Assembly: GCF_947179165.1 (NCBI RefSeq)
Contig: NC_077247.1
Location: 12,413,501-12,477,500 of the forward strand
Source: Solanum dulcamara
Lineage: Eukaryota; Streptophyta; Magnoliopsida; Solanales; Solanaceae
Length of the DNA stretch: 64,000 bases
Reading direction: 5' to 3'
The notes under the pieces are model-generated. The model was not told the DNA's origin, made no database searches, and saw only the letters and a list, made by a program, of their open reading frames with translations. This document shows, one piece after another, positions 13,096-25,749 of the stretch; position 1 is the first letter of the stretch; every line of letters begins with the position of its first letter. The position numbers and the translations under genes are program-made.

Positions 13096-13781
13096 TGTGC
13101 TTATGATGTAGTTATTACACCAAGTCCCCGAATGGGCCAGATACAGTATGTGATGATAGTATGTGTGCCTTTATTTTACAAGATGCAGGTACGGTAGATG
13201 GCTAAATGGTATACTTTCCCCCTACATCCCTAATTCAACTGTAATTTCTTTATAATTTTTTATGCTTACATACTTAGTATATATATCGTACTGACCCCCC
13301 GTTCTCTAGGGGCTGCTTTTCATGCCCACAGGTATAGGTACTTTCTTTGGAGATTCGCCAGCTTAGGATTTCCACTCAGCAATTTAGAAGTGCTCCGTTG
13401 TGCCAGAGCCCAGATTTTGGTACTGACACTTGATGTATATGTTTGTTACGGTGGGGGCCTTGTCCCGCTATATGTTACTATTACTATTCTTAGAGGTCTG
13501 TATACATGCGTATGTGGGTTATTTATAAGTCAATTCAATTATGCCTATACGGCGCGTTGTAAATGCTTGTCTGTATGGTAGCCTTGTCGGCTTGCATGCC
13601 CTTTAATGAGAGGATACGAATTAAAGAGGCTACGTGTACATAAAATGGTTTTGACCCAATTGGGATTTTTGTATGTAGTATCAAATGGTGCATAGTTAAC
13701 TTAACTAGACCTGATAGATACATATACGGGGGTCCAGGTCGGCACCCAATCGCGGCCTACAGGGTTAGGTCATGACAAAAG

Positions 13782-13793
13782 TAGTATTAGAGC
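13782..13793 (+). other. Primer binding site (initiator tRNA-Met type)
   Basis: TAGTATTAGAGC, two changes from TGGTATCAGAGC, four bases after the 5' LTR end. Confirms plus orientation. Confidence 0.75.
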
Positions 13794-15974
13794 AGTTCTT
13801 CCTTGGAGTGTCTACAGACTGTGTCTAGTAGAGTCTTATTTATCGGTGTGTTGTGCACCATATCTATAAACAGAAGGCTACAGGACATTTAGGATGTTAG
13901 TTTCTTTCATATCTAAGATCGTGCGATAGATCCGAGTCATAGGGAATGAAATTCCTCATACTAACCTGTGATTTCAGCAGAAGGACAACATCAATAGAAG
14001 AAAGTGACTGACAATATTGGAAGTTACAAAGCATGTAGGTAAGCAAAGGTACAAAAGATATATGTCGGGTAAGGTGTTGAAGTACGATTGACATGTAATG
14101 CTAGAAATTTAAAGGAAAAGTAGACAGGAAAGTGTAACAGGTGTAGTTTGAGTTGGACATACGAGGTAAGTCCATCATTTTATACTGTTATTGATATTGG
14201 GTGCCTTGTGTGGCTGTGATATGATATGAGATGAATATATATGTGTTGGCCCTATGAGGCATTGTTGGCATTTTCTGCGTGCAGGTGTTGAGATAGTAAG
14301 AAATACAGAGGAAACTCTACCCAAATTTTCCTAGAAATAAGAAGCGAATAAGATACAGGGTTGTAGTATGTCTTGGAAGGTCATTCCCACAATAATGGTG
14401 AGATCTGGTTAAACAACGAGATGGCTGACCTCAATAAATAAATTAATTGTTGAATTGATGGCGATAGAAACTAGAAGGTCGATACTGATATGGTAAAACT
14501 AAGTTGGAAAAGACTTGTGATCCTAAGAAGATGATTTAGAGAAGACTGATAGATCTGGATAGAATGATATATTAAGGCACTGATTGAATTGGTAAACAGG
14601 GATAAATGGTGACGAGCTATACTTAAAAAATATAACAGTGTGATTAAGATAAGAGTACAAGGAAACAGAATTGCAACGAACATAGTATTAACAAGACAGC
14701 TTGTGACATACTAAGGATAAGACTGATTAAGAAGGGTAAAAAGGTAAGTATGCTTATTTCGCCGGGTGCAATTAACCTATAGTGAGAATCATGAAAAAAG
14801 ATTATGCGAAAGAAATATGCTCCGAATGGTACAGAGGTAGTATAAGGTCCCTCATGTACGACACAAATAGATAATGACATGGGTACACCCTAAAGGGGGA
14901 AGTGGCTTCAAGTGAGAGCCCATACTGGCATGAGCTAACAAGATCTAAAAGCCAGCAATGAACGGATAGAAGCCATGATACCTGAGATAGTGCTGAGAAT
15001 GATTAGTAAGGACCTTAAATAGTATGACATCAAAGAATGGGTGCATACAAAGGGGATGAATACAACAAGAGAATCACAATGAGAACTTAAAAATATAGTA
15101 AGGGGTAGCCAGGCTACACTTGACTAAAGGTTAAGATGTTGGTAACATAGTTACTGGCTACTAACATTGTGATATACAAGTAGAAAAAAAGAAAGGATAA
15201 GAAATCTCTCCTATATTGGAATGTGAGAAAATTTAAGGGTAAGTAGAGGGAGCAAAACAAGTGTGACCCATAAGAGACTACAAATACATGTTAGTACAAT
15301 GACACATGTAGAGCAGAGTAAGCCAAGAATAGGAAAGAAATTAATGTGGGCTATAATACAGGCTGACCTCGCATTCTATGGAAGTATGAGCCATATGGGT
15401 TATTATAGGTAGTCTGACAAAAATCAGCCCATTTTCATCTAGTTAGGGAGACATATTCAGCTAAAGATTATGCGAAGTTATATAACAAGGAAATAGTAAG
15501 CCTTCACTGAGTTCCCACATCTGTTATCCTCGGCAGAGGAGCCCAATCTACAGTTAACTTCAGGAGATCATTCCAGAAGAGATTGGGAACACAGGTGAAT
15601 CTTAGTACGGCATTTTGCCGTTTGATTAATGGACAGGCCCAGATGTGATCTAGCATGTTATGGATAAAGTAAAACTTGTTCAGGAAAAACTATTAGCAGT
15701 CTAGAGTCGACAGAAGTCATACATAGCTAACTGATGTTGATGCATAAAGTTTGAGGTAGAAGGTTGGGTGTTCTTGGAAGCATCACCCAGGAAAAAGAGT
15801 AATAAAACTCGATAAGAAAGGGAACCTTGGCCTATATATTAGCCCTTAAAATTGCTTCTATTAGCTACTAAGGGGCTTATGACTGATAACTGTTATAGAG
15901 ACCTCCCGAAATCCTCGTAAGACCCTATAAGATGAGTTAACATTCAAGGATGAAAGTTTTAAAGAGGGGAAGGA
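13794..15974 (+). mobile_element. Interior of the LARD-like element with pol remnant
   Basis: The first ~1.5 kb gives no coding similarity I recognise and looks like leader sequence. From ~15420 a broken integrase is readable on the plus strand: SAHFHLVRETYSAKDYAKLY, then VILGRGAQS where SDRGAQF is usual, then LGTQVNLSTAF. The second catalytic Asp is replaced by Gly and in-frame stops occur. A piece of the pol tail (EGWVFLEASPR) follows near 15750-15800. Gag, protease, RT and RNase H are absent. The polypurine tract at 15961-15974 closes the interior. Confidence 0.75.
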
Positions 15975-18900
15975 TGTTATACCCTGTACTTTCGCACCTT
16001 GGGACATTGTCTGAAGTCTCTTGAAAAGTGCCATGTGATGTAGACTATCTACCACGCTATCAAATAACTCTAAGGAAGGGAGGATGTGATGCCTCATAGT
16101 AGGGAAGGTTGGAAATAGAGTTATAAGAATCCATAATGAGTTGAGGGATAAATGATAAGTCATGGACTTGACTTACTTGCGTAAGCTACCAACTTGGACG
16201 TCTTACATACTTAAGCTACTGGAGTACATATTGAGCTTCTATAGCAAGGATTGCATAGGCTCCTAAAGTAAGACGAGATTATGAACCCACAGAAGAGATG
16301 GAAGGAGGCGTAGCACCTACTTGGAAGCAAACAAGTGATGCACCTACTTGGACCAAGTAGGTGACACACCTACTTAAGGTGGGTCCCATACTGCCACGTG
16401 GAAGCAAAGGAGTAGGCGCATAATTGAGGTGGCACCCTAGGGGGCTGCCATGTGTCACCTCTAGGGGCTGCCATGTGTCACCCTCTAAGAAAGGTTATAT
16501 ATTAGTCATCTTATGACTAAACCTTCATTTTCATCATTTTTAACTTAGAATTTGAGAGAAAAATTAAGAGGGAGAAGAAACAGAGCTATGGTTTAGCTAG
16601 AAAAAGGTGCGCCCTCGACTTTTGCTCCATGAATTAATTATTTAAGGTATCCTATGGTTACATGACGGTGTTTAATAGCATAAAATCACTATTTGGGGCA
16701 GCAGGAAGTGCAGTAAGCAGCTCCACCAATTTTCAGCACGTAAAGGAGCTTCCAAAGTCAATTTTCAGCTAGGTAAGGTTTGATTCTCTTGTCTCACATT
16801 TGGGTAAGTGTTTAAGCATGTTATGGGTATGTAAATATGTGTTGGAGACGTGAAAATATGTACTTCACCATTGAAGGAGGCTGCAAGTCGTGTAGGGACT
16901 GTTTTGGTGTATTCTAGTCGGCTTAAAGTTTAACTAGTGTTGTCGTTAGCATGGTGTTGTGTTTGGAGGCAATTTATCTATGTTTCAGGGATGGAACATG
17001 ACTAAAAATGACTGTATATGCTTCTGGTTTCAGCCACGTGACACCCCATTTCATGTGGTTAAAGGTTTTACGAAATAGAGATTAAAAACCCTATTTTGGT
17101 GTCATAGTTTTAAGCGAGTTGTTTGGAGTTTGTGTTGTATAATGTTGAAGTGGTTCAATTGTATATAAGCTGATGATTGTTGTTATTGGTTGGCTGGAGT
17201 AATTGAAGATGTAATTGGAAGTTCGGATAGGGCAAGTTATGGAAGGAAGTGCTGCCCGATTTCCTTTAACTTCTTAACTAACTTATAGACTAGTCAAGAA
17301 AAACGAATAAGGAATTGATTCCTATGGGTGCTTGGTTGTGGATTTAGAAGCTAGAAAGTTAAAGGTTATTAATATTGGTATTACCTTCGTGTTAAATAAG
17401 TCCAGAGGACGATGAGACAAGCCGGGTTAAAAGCAATCGATAAGAGGTATGTAAAGCCTATCTCTCCTTTCTTTTGGCATGTCTTCACGTTAAGTAATGA
17501 TTGACATGAGCTTGAGGGTAAATCTACTCAAAAATGCCAAGCTTAACTTACGATCCTCATTTACTTCTTAATGAAAGAACTCTTACAGTAATTTAATTAG
17601 GGCTTCTCAAGCCTTCCATACGTTAGGAAGTGATGAGTATGTAATGCTATCCTTTCTTTCTCTTGGCGTATCTTAGTCTTAAGTATGATGTGCATATGAA
17701 ATGTGGGGGAAAATCTACTCATGAAGTTCCAAATATGATTCACGACTCCTACCTACTTCTTGAAGTGAGAGCTCCTATGCTAATTGAGTTAATGTCTCTC
17801 ACTGTCTCCTAGATAATGAAAAGCAGAGGGTATGCAAACCTTAACTCTTCTTCTTTCCTGGCATGTCTTAGCTATAAGTGGTTGGTGTATGAAATATGGG
17901 GACAATTCCATTCTTAGAACCCCGAGCATGATTCGTACATCTTATTCACTTCTTAATGTTAGAACTCTTGCGATAGGTTAGTTATTGTCTTATAAGCCTC
18001 TTACGTGATGAAAAGTTTTATACGTGAAGCCTATCCATCCCTTCTCTTGAAATGGCTTAATGTAAGTGAAACGATATGTGATATGACTTAGAGATAGTTC
18101 CATTTATAGATTTTGTATGTAACTCATGACTTGTACTTACTTTTGAATGATAAGGGCCTTGAAGTAGTTAAATTACGACCCTTGAGCCTTCTATAGGCAG
18201 AATAATGATGGGATGTGTAAGCTCCTATACCTAGGAGCTCTTGAACATGCTTTATTGTAATATGTGAGGGATGTTTGACATGTTACAGAGTTTTACGTGC
18301 ACGTATATACGTTATGATATATATGGATCGGGCCGAACGTAACTCGGCATATTTTGCTATATAGGGATCGGGTCGTACGTTCCACGGTATGATATATTAT
18401 ATATGGATCAATCCATCGTACCTCGGCATTATTATATAATATACGGATCGGGCCGTTGTACCTTGGCATTATTATATGAGATACGGATTGGGTCGTCGTT
18501 CCTCGGCATTATTATACGATATGTGGATTGGGTCGTCGTTCCTCAGTGTATACTTGCTATATACATGGATCGGGTTGTACGTTCCACAGCTCTAATAGTA
18601 CATATGTGCTTATGATGTAGTTGTTACATCGAGTCCCCAAACGGGCCAATACAGTATATGATGATAGTATGTATGCCTTTATTTTATAAGATGCAGGTAC
18701 GGTAAATGGCTAAATGGTATACTTGACCCCTGCATCCCTAATTCAACTGTAATTTCTTTATAATGTTTTATGCTTACATACTCAGTACATATATCGTACT
18801 GACCCCCCATTCTCCGGGGGGATGCATTTCATGCCCGCAGGTAAAGGTACTTACTTTGGAGATCCGCCAGCTTAGGGTTTCCACTCAGCGATTTGGAAGT

Positions 18901-19296
18901 GCTCCATTGTGCCGGAGCCCAGATTTTGGTACTGACCCTTGATGTATATGTTTGTTTATTCATGGGTACGGCAGGGGCCCTTTCCCTCCATATGTTGCCG
19001 TTACTATTCTTAGAGGTCTTAGACATACGTATGTGGGTTATTTATAAGTTGTTTCAATTATGCCTATACGGTGCATTATTAATATTTATCTGTATGACAG
19101 CCTTGTTGGCCTCCGTGCCCTTTCATGATAGGATACGAATGAAAGAGGCTACATGTACATAAAAAGGTTTTGACCCAATTGGGATTTTTATGTGTAATAT
19201 CACATGATGCATAGTTAACTTAACTAGAGCTGATAGATACATATACGGGGGTCCAGTTCGGCACCCAGTCGGGGCCTACGGGGTTGGGTCATGACA
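15975..19296 (+). mobile_element. 3' LTR of the LARD-like element
   Basis: Begins TGTTATACCC directly after the polypurine tract and ends GGGTCATGACA, followed by the ACTCT duplication. It retains the canonical TG start lost from the 5' copy. It carries the same TATA-like box, 40-bp tandem block (18315-18605) and terminal region as the 5' LTR. Confidence 0.85.
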
Positions 19297-19301
19297 ACTC
19301 T

Positions 19302-20347
19302 AATAAAAGGGTGACTTAAAACCCTAAAGATAAAGTTGTGGAAGACCTATACCCACACTACATGAATTACATGATAATGAGCTATTCTTATGAACAAATT
19401 TATGAATTATGATTATGAAAATCTTAAGATTAGTACAACTATGATTTATGATTATGATATGATATGTATTCTGTGGGATGATTTACTTAGCACCGAGTGG
19501 ATTTGAGGTGGGGGCTCGACCTAAGCCCTAGTAGCAAACTTTAGTCTCTTAAACTACGTTGTCACCGTAGGTTTTCCAATATGGCCTATCTAGTGGATCT
19601 ACATATAGCATATGATGATAATAGTTGGACGGAGCCTACCTTGACAAGTAGCCTTCCCCCTTCTCAATATGGGACCATCGGATTCCATGTAATAGCTCCT
19701 ATATATATATCGGGTATTAATGTTGATTGCGGTTATCTCCCACATATGTATGTTCTTATGATGATTATGACATTTACCAATGAGACAAATGTTTTAATGT
19801 TTTCATGACTTTATACATGTTTTAAAGATATTGGTCTTGCATCCCATGATTCATATTGATTATGTCCTATTTTTATTGCTCATGCATATTCTCACATACT
19901 TAGTTCACTTCATGTACTAACGCATACTTTTTACCTAAATTATATCATAATATAAGGACCGACAATCACTTCATCCTCCTCCTGCTTGTGGCTAGAGTTA
20001 GCATTTTCATACTGTTGGGGAGTCCTTACATTCCGAGGATGAGACATTTTGTTCTTATGAGTTTATGACTTCTTTATCTCTTATATTGGCTTAGCTAGGA
20101 GATTGTTTTACACCCTCATCTAGACTAGTTGAGGCATGTTGGACATTCATTGGAGTCTATGTTTTCTCTTATCCCGCATTTCTTTTAAGACTTACGATCT
20201 ATTGAGACTATGCTTCCATATCATTGATTCTTGTTTATTTATTTCATATACCTTATGTATGCTCATGTATATTATTCTAAGAGGCTTGGTTGGAGTCCTC
20301 TGGAATTTTAATCACCGTGTTACGACTAGGACCTAGGACCCATGACA
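19302..20347 (+). mobile_element. Right part of the split plus-strand gypsy LTR
   Basis: Resumes the LTR interrupted at 10467. It matches the solo LTR at 23641-25744 in order: the block 'ggcctatctagtggatct' near 19584, then 'cttgacaagtagcct', then the end 'ctaggacc...catgaca' at 20347. Removing the nested element joins the two pieces into one LTR of about 1.7 kb. Confidence 0.7.
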
Positions 20348-22088
20348 CAGGTAATGGGACATCAGTACGAAATAATGTACCGAATATAAAAGGCAATAGA
20401 CTAAATGAGCAGTTATCATAATATACTGAAAGTAATCAGGTAAGGAAATCAAGAATAGAATAAGCATATTGACCTGCTCTAGAATCTAAACACACCAAAA
20501 CTAATCAAACAACAACCTAACCAATCCTCCATAAGTTCGGCAGGTACAAACAACAAACAATACTACCTACCTAGGCCCCTATAGGCCAAGAAGGTGTCAA
20601 TTCAGTCTATATGCCTCTATCAGTAGTCCCTTAGCCCCGTAGGCCACAACCTAACCCTCTTAGGATTTAATATGGCCCCTAGGAAGCACATATCAGTAAC
20701 ATAGACCTCTTAGGCAATAATATAGCCCCATAGGCAGCACATATACCTCTCAGGCATCGATATAACCCCATAGTCAACTTATAGCCCTCTTGGCAACAAC
20801 ATAGCCCCGTAGGTAACACATACCCTTCTTAGGTATCAATATAGCCTCGTAAGCAACTCATAGCCCTCTTAGGCAACACTATAACTCTGTAGGCAACACA
20901 TGGACTTCTTAGGCATCAATATAGCCCCATAGGCAACACATAGCCCTCTTAGGCAATGATCACATTCCAGTAGCTAACCACAATAGCCCTAAGGGCAACA
21001 ATAACAATTCAATAGGCTAAAAATGAGCAATTTAGTTATAAGCAACCTATACGAATAGCCTCTAAGCCGTGCCCAACATACGACATCTACTAAAAGATTA
21101 TGAATTTTGACTAGAGAGGATCACAACAACTCGAACAACTAACAACAAACAATCTTGGCTACAAGTTTAACAACGATAACAATAGCCTTCTCATATTGCT
21201 CCTAAGCTTTAAGGAAACATGTCGAGAGAAGGAAATAGCCTTAACATACCTTTTTCGATGAATTTAAGTGTCCTATCATCTGTTACTCACACACCCCTTA
21301 ATACTACAACAAGTCAGGACCATAATCAACATGCAAGAATAGAAGATATTACGATAATCCGATAAAAGATACGGAATTCCTTTGTTAACTATGACTTTTC
21401 AAAGCTAGAATCAATAAAAGAAGGGTCTTAACTTGATCTTAAGCTACTAACACACCTCGAATCCTTAAAATATGACCAAACCCTTGCTGCCCCAACACCA
21501 AAGTGTGATACGCTATGAAATTGACAAAATAAATTATACCATGATGAGGAGCTCAACGCATAGAACAACTTCCGTCAAGGACTTAGGTCGAGAAAATTAC
21601 TAATTTAGATGATCCTAGAAATGGGCTTAAGGTTTTTCTGGTTCATAACTGAAGAATATGAAGAAAAAAATGAAGAAGAAGGTATATATAAAATTCCACC
21701 GACCTAGGGGCCTACTTCACATGCCTACTTGTGTCGTCTCACGAAAATGCGAATATCTCTCTATTTTTAAGTCGTATTGACAAACGGTTTTGATACATTG
21801 GAAACTAGACTGGTAGACCTTCGATTTGATAGGTTGTGGACCCCATTTATAGATTGGGAGAAAACTTCCGACACATTTGACCCAAATTTTAGAAAAATCT
21901 TTATGAAAAAACTTGCGATAAGTTTCGCCAACTCTTTTTTAGCAGCCCGCTAAACTTCAAATTTTAAAATACGAACCTTGAACACTTAAAAATATGACAT
22001 ACCACATCATTCTTAATTTATTAATCACTCTTTATCTAACCACGAAGACACGAGTTAATTAGATATTTCAAAAGGTCGGGGTGTTACA
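20348..22088 (-). mobile_element. Minus-strand gypsy LTR fragment
   Basis: The high-coordinate end reads TGTAACACCCCGACC on the minus strand (start at 22088), a classic plant gypsy LTR start. The low end stops at 20348, next to the end of the plus-strand LTR, at the point where related LTRs have the CGTACTGA motif plus further terminal sequence. The terminal part is therefore missing here. Contains a tandem block at 20575-20965. Confidence 0.65.
20575..20965 (-). repeat. 40-bp tandem array (two 20-bp half units)
   Basis: Plus-strand half units resemble AGGCAACAATATAGCCCCAT and AGGCAACACATAGCCCTCTT, alternating about nine or ten times with drift. The array lies within the LTR fragment and is comparable in place and period to the 40-bp block of the LARD-like LTRs, though the sequence differs. 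Confidence 0.8.
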
Positions 22089-22725
22089 GTTTTTGTCAAA
22101 AAATTAACGGCTAAGCCAATAGAGCCTCTATTTTGTTTGCTCTCATCCTTCTCTTAGATGATTGATAGGTAGTTCTAATTAAAGTGGACGGACTAGGAAA
22201 GAGGATTTTATCCTCAAACTTCACAAACAACAAGAATTGATCCGACAGTATATGAGGAGAAAAAAATATTTCATTTAAACTATTCCTCAACTATTTATGA
22301 CAACTAATCGGATAAGTATAGAAATATTATAAGAAAAATATACAATTTTCCTTCATTTTCAAAAAACAAGGAAATTTGAAGTTGAACCTTCGTCTATTTT
22401 TCTGTGTAGATTCAATAAGTTTCATTTTTATTTTTTAGAATAAAAGTTACATGCTTAGAAATTACAATTTTAAAAAATCATTTTAGTTTATGTGATATTC
22501 TTTTTGTTTTTTGAGATATAAATTATTATGAACTTTGGTAAACACTTTAATATGTAATTTTTTAATTATATTAACATGAGAAAAATTACAACTTATAGTA
22601 TTTAATGTATATTTTTTTGAATATTTACATATAAATTTTAATATATTTGAGTTGATCTAATCCAATTCAGTTTTAAAGATTAGTTAAATTAACTCTTGAG
22701 AAGCGAAAAGTGACGCAAAAATTAA
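22089..22725. other. AT-rich sequence, no gene seen
   Basis: Non-coding in all frames, with no recognisable repeat boundary. Lies between the LTR fragment and the TIR element. Confidence 0.6.
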
Positions 22726-23601
22726 GGGAATAATGCACAAGTACCTTCTAAATTATGACTAAAATTCCAACGACACACATTAACTTAACGGGGGTCCTAT
22801 TACCCCCTTAACTATATTAAAATAGAATAAATGCACCCTAAGTGCTAACATAGCATAGAGAGTGTGCACACTATCTTGAAGTCAAGTGATGAGCAAAAAA
22901 AATTGGACACGTGTCCTTTTTTAATTGGTCATTTTATAATTATATAGTACACATATATAATTATTTTCATTTCTTTCTTTGTAAAATATTTATTTTAATT
23001 TCTTTCTCACTTTAAACTTTTGATTATTTTCTCTTTCCTTAATTTTTTATCTTTTCACTTTTAGTTATGTTTTTAAAGTTATGTATATTTTAAAAAATAT
23101 TAAAAAGTGTCCTTTAATTTTAATATTTTAATTTTTATGTGTTGTTTGATTTTCTTCACTAATTTAAGCATCCATCCGAAATTAACTTATTTTAAATACA
23201 AAGCATTTATAATTAAATTTGAAATAAAATAAAAAAAAAAGGTTAAGAAAATAAGAGAAAAAAATAAAATCAATATAAAAAAATAAAAAATAGTGAATGA
23301 AGGTAAAAAAAAGAAAAAAAATTAAATGCAAGACAAAAGTTTTTTAAAAAAACAATACCTATTAACTTAATTTAAATACAAAATAGAGAAAATAAGAAGA
23401 TTTTAAAAAATTAAAAAAATTGGTATGGCGCACACATGTTGTACAAACGTACATAACTTACCTGGTTAATGGTGCTACATTAGCACAAAAGATGCACAAA
23501 AATGCCAAAAAAATGAATTTGAGTGGGTAATAGGACTCTAGTTAAACTAAGGTATGTCGCTGAAATTTCTGTTATAGTTTAAGGTTACTTATGCTTATCC
23601 C
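22726..23601. mobile_element. Non-autonomous TIR transposon, MULE-like
   Basis: The two ends are inverted copies of each other over about 130 bases. The left end reads GGGAATAATGCACAAGTACC. The right end, on the minus strand, reads GGGATAAGCATAAGTAACC. Both continue through a shared stretch resembling TTTCAGCGACATACCTTAGT and GTCCTATTACCC. Flanks AAAATTAA / TAAATTAA match at 7 of 8 bases, fitting an 8-9 bp duplication. The AT-rich middle has no transposase. Long terminal inverted repeats plus ~9 bp duplication suggest a Mutator-like non-autonomous element; a foldback element is the alternative. Confidence 0.7.
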
Positions 23602-23640
23602 TAAATTAAGACAAATAAAGTATTAGAACACAAAATTAAT

Positions 23641-25744
23641 TGTAACACCCTAGAATTTTCTAAGTTTGGATCAAGTTTCTAAAGGAATTGGCAAGGCTGA
23701 CACTCACTGAGTCCACTCGATGACTCACTGAAGTGAACATGAGCTCGCCCAAAAATTTTTAAAAGTTTGGTTCAGGGAGCAAGGAATTTCAGCGAGAAAA
23801 AATGTGTTTGGCGACTCATCGAACAGCTTCGGCGAGCTAAGGAGCCTCGTCAAAAAGATCAGAGAATCTTGCTCAGGCTTGAAGCCAAGTTGGCGAGATA
23901 GGGTGGAAATGAAGACTTGCTGAACTGGTCGGCAAGCTGAGTGTATCTAGCCAAAAGAATCAGGGAAAATTTTTCCTGAACTTGTGCAACTTGGAGAGAT
24001 GAGGAGGAGAGCGGTGACTCACCAATCAGGACGGCGAGCTCGATCAATCTAGTTGATTGGTCTCTGTCAGTTATGTTATCATGGTATTTTAGTCAATTTC
24101 TATTCATTTAATACCTAAGTTATGTTGTTTTGAACCTATTCCTAAAGATCTATAACTATGCAAACCCTTCAAATTCCCCTCATTCGTTCTCAAGCTATTA
24201 CAATAAAAATTCTTTTCTCTTCAATCTTCTCTCAAGCACAAGGAAGAAGAGGCTAGGGTGTCAAGATCAAGTTTAAATCTCTATTAATCAGAACTTGCTT
24301 TTAGACTTTGATAGTTAAGATATGTGAGAATTCACTAATGGATTTCATCCATTCACTGGCTCCCAAAAGCACTCAATTCTCCTAATTCAATTTCACCCAA
24401 ATTTTAAAGGGTTTTCAAGTCAATTTTTCATGGGTCCTTCCTATATTGATTCAATTGATATTGTTTCACTTGATTATGCATGAATTCACATAACTACATG
24501 ATTTTAAATTATTTTCACATGGACCCATGCATTATGCGATGATTTTCTCTTATGAACAATGAATTTATGATCATGAACTGTATGAAAAATTTACGAATGA
24601 TTTATGAAAGCTATGAATTATATTTCAAGTATGATTTCAAATATGAGCAAATGAATTGTGAAATATTTTCTCACAATATGAAAGAATCATGATTAGATGC
24701 TTAGAAATGTAAGTGTCTATATGAATATATAATGATCATGATTTTCAAGGAGCTATTCTTATGATATATTTTATGATGTAGATTGGTATTGATTAATGTC
24801 TTTCTTAATGATGTGAACGATTTACTTATTCTGTTGGATTAACTAAGCACCAAGAGGACTTTGTGGTGGAGACTTGGTAAGGAAGTGTCTAGTAACAATC
24901 CCTAGTCCCAAACTATGTTTTCCCCATAGGTTTGCCTTAATTGGCCTACCTAGTGGATCCACATATAGCCCATTAAATATGATTATGATACGGAGTCTAT
25001 CTTGACAAGTAGCCTCTCTCTTCTCTATGTAGAAGTTACATCGGATATCATGTTATTACTCACATGATCTTAAATGTCGATTAAGGTTAATCTCATAAAA
25101 TATCCATGTTTCTCTTACAAGCTCTTAAATGATGTTTTTATGATGCATTGACCTTATTTCATGTTTTCGTGTTTTACTTCATGCTCTTCAAGATATTTGG
25201 TCATGCATCACATGTTCATTCTTACTATGTCTGTTTATTCATGATTATGCATATTTGTCACATACACAGTACATTTCATGTACTTACGTATACTTTTGCC
25301 TATATTATCTCATAATATAGGTCATAACACTCTTGTTTCTTCATGTGACTGGTTGGTGATCTACTCTTACTAGTTGTTGGTGAGTCATCATGCTTCGAGA
25401 GCATAACTGTCATGTCTTTTGTTGTTCAGACTATCTTACTTTCATTATGTTTTGGTGAGCTAGGGCTTGTCTTATGCCCCGCCTAAAGTTAGTAGTGTCA
25501 CATCCCCGCCTAAAGTTAGTAGAGGCATGTCTAGATTAATGAGTGTGTTTGGTTTATAATTTTGACCATTATTGTTGAATCCTCTTCTATCGAGATTCTA
25601 TGTTTTGAAACTATTTTCGTATTTCAAGTTTATCTTATTTTTCATGTCTTAAATTTACATGCTATGTATGCTAAGAGGCTTAATTGAAATCCTTCAGATT
25701 TTTAATCGTCGTATCATATCTAGGACCTAGCATGAATCGTGACA
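23641..25744 (+). mobile_element. Solo LTR of a gypsy element (2104 bp)
   Basis: Starts TGTAACACCC, ends CGTGACA, and has identical flanks TTAAT (23636-23640 and 25745-25749). No interior, primer site or second LTR exists, so this is a solo LTR formed by LTR-LTR recombination. U3 carries short words like 'ggcgagct' and 'actcactgag'. The downstream half matches the LTRs at 19302-20347, 7664-9790 (inverted) and 53319-55442 (inverted). It serves as the reference copy for that family in this window. Confidence 0.85.
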
Positions 25745-25749
25745 TTAAT

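Larger units (their letters stand above)
10468..13777 (+). mobile_element. 5' LTR of the LARD-like element
   Basis: Starts AATTATACCCCGTACTTTCG, where the 3' LTR has TGTTATACCCTGTACTTTCG, so the canonical TG end has become AA. Ends CATGACA. Inside: a probable promoter near 10989, a 40-bp tandem block at ~12805-13095, and a CGTACTGACCCCCC motif before the end. By eye the two LTRs differ at several percent of sites, with patches (~10600-10800) more divergent than others. Short ORFs over the tandem block are repeat artefacts. Confidence 0.85.
10468..19296 (+). mobile_element. LARD-like non-autonomous gypsy derivative with two 3.3 kb LTRs
   Basis: Two direct LTR copies (10468-13777 and 15975-19296) enclose only 2197 bases. 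A primer binding site follows the 5' LTR, and a polypurine tract (AAAGAGGGGAAGGA) precedes the 3' LTR. A perfect 5-bp duplication ACTCT flanks the whole (10463-10467 and 19297-19301). The interior keeps a leader and a small, broken integrase/C-terminal pol remnant but no gag, protease, RT or RNase H that I can see. LTRs longer than the interior fit the LARD class. Mobilisation would have needed proteins from a related autonomous gypsy element. Confidence 0.85.

Noticed and set aside
12732..13106. 124-residue ORF with a repeated WIGSS/DWAV pattern
   Set aside because: It is the 40-bp tandem DNA block read through; the equivalent block in the 3' LTR reads differently.
20575..20965. Possible CRISPR-like array
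   Set aside because: The repeats are contiguous 20/40-bp units without unique spacers, in a plant LTR.
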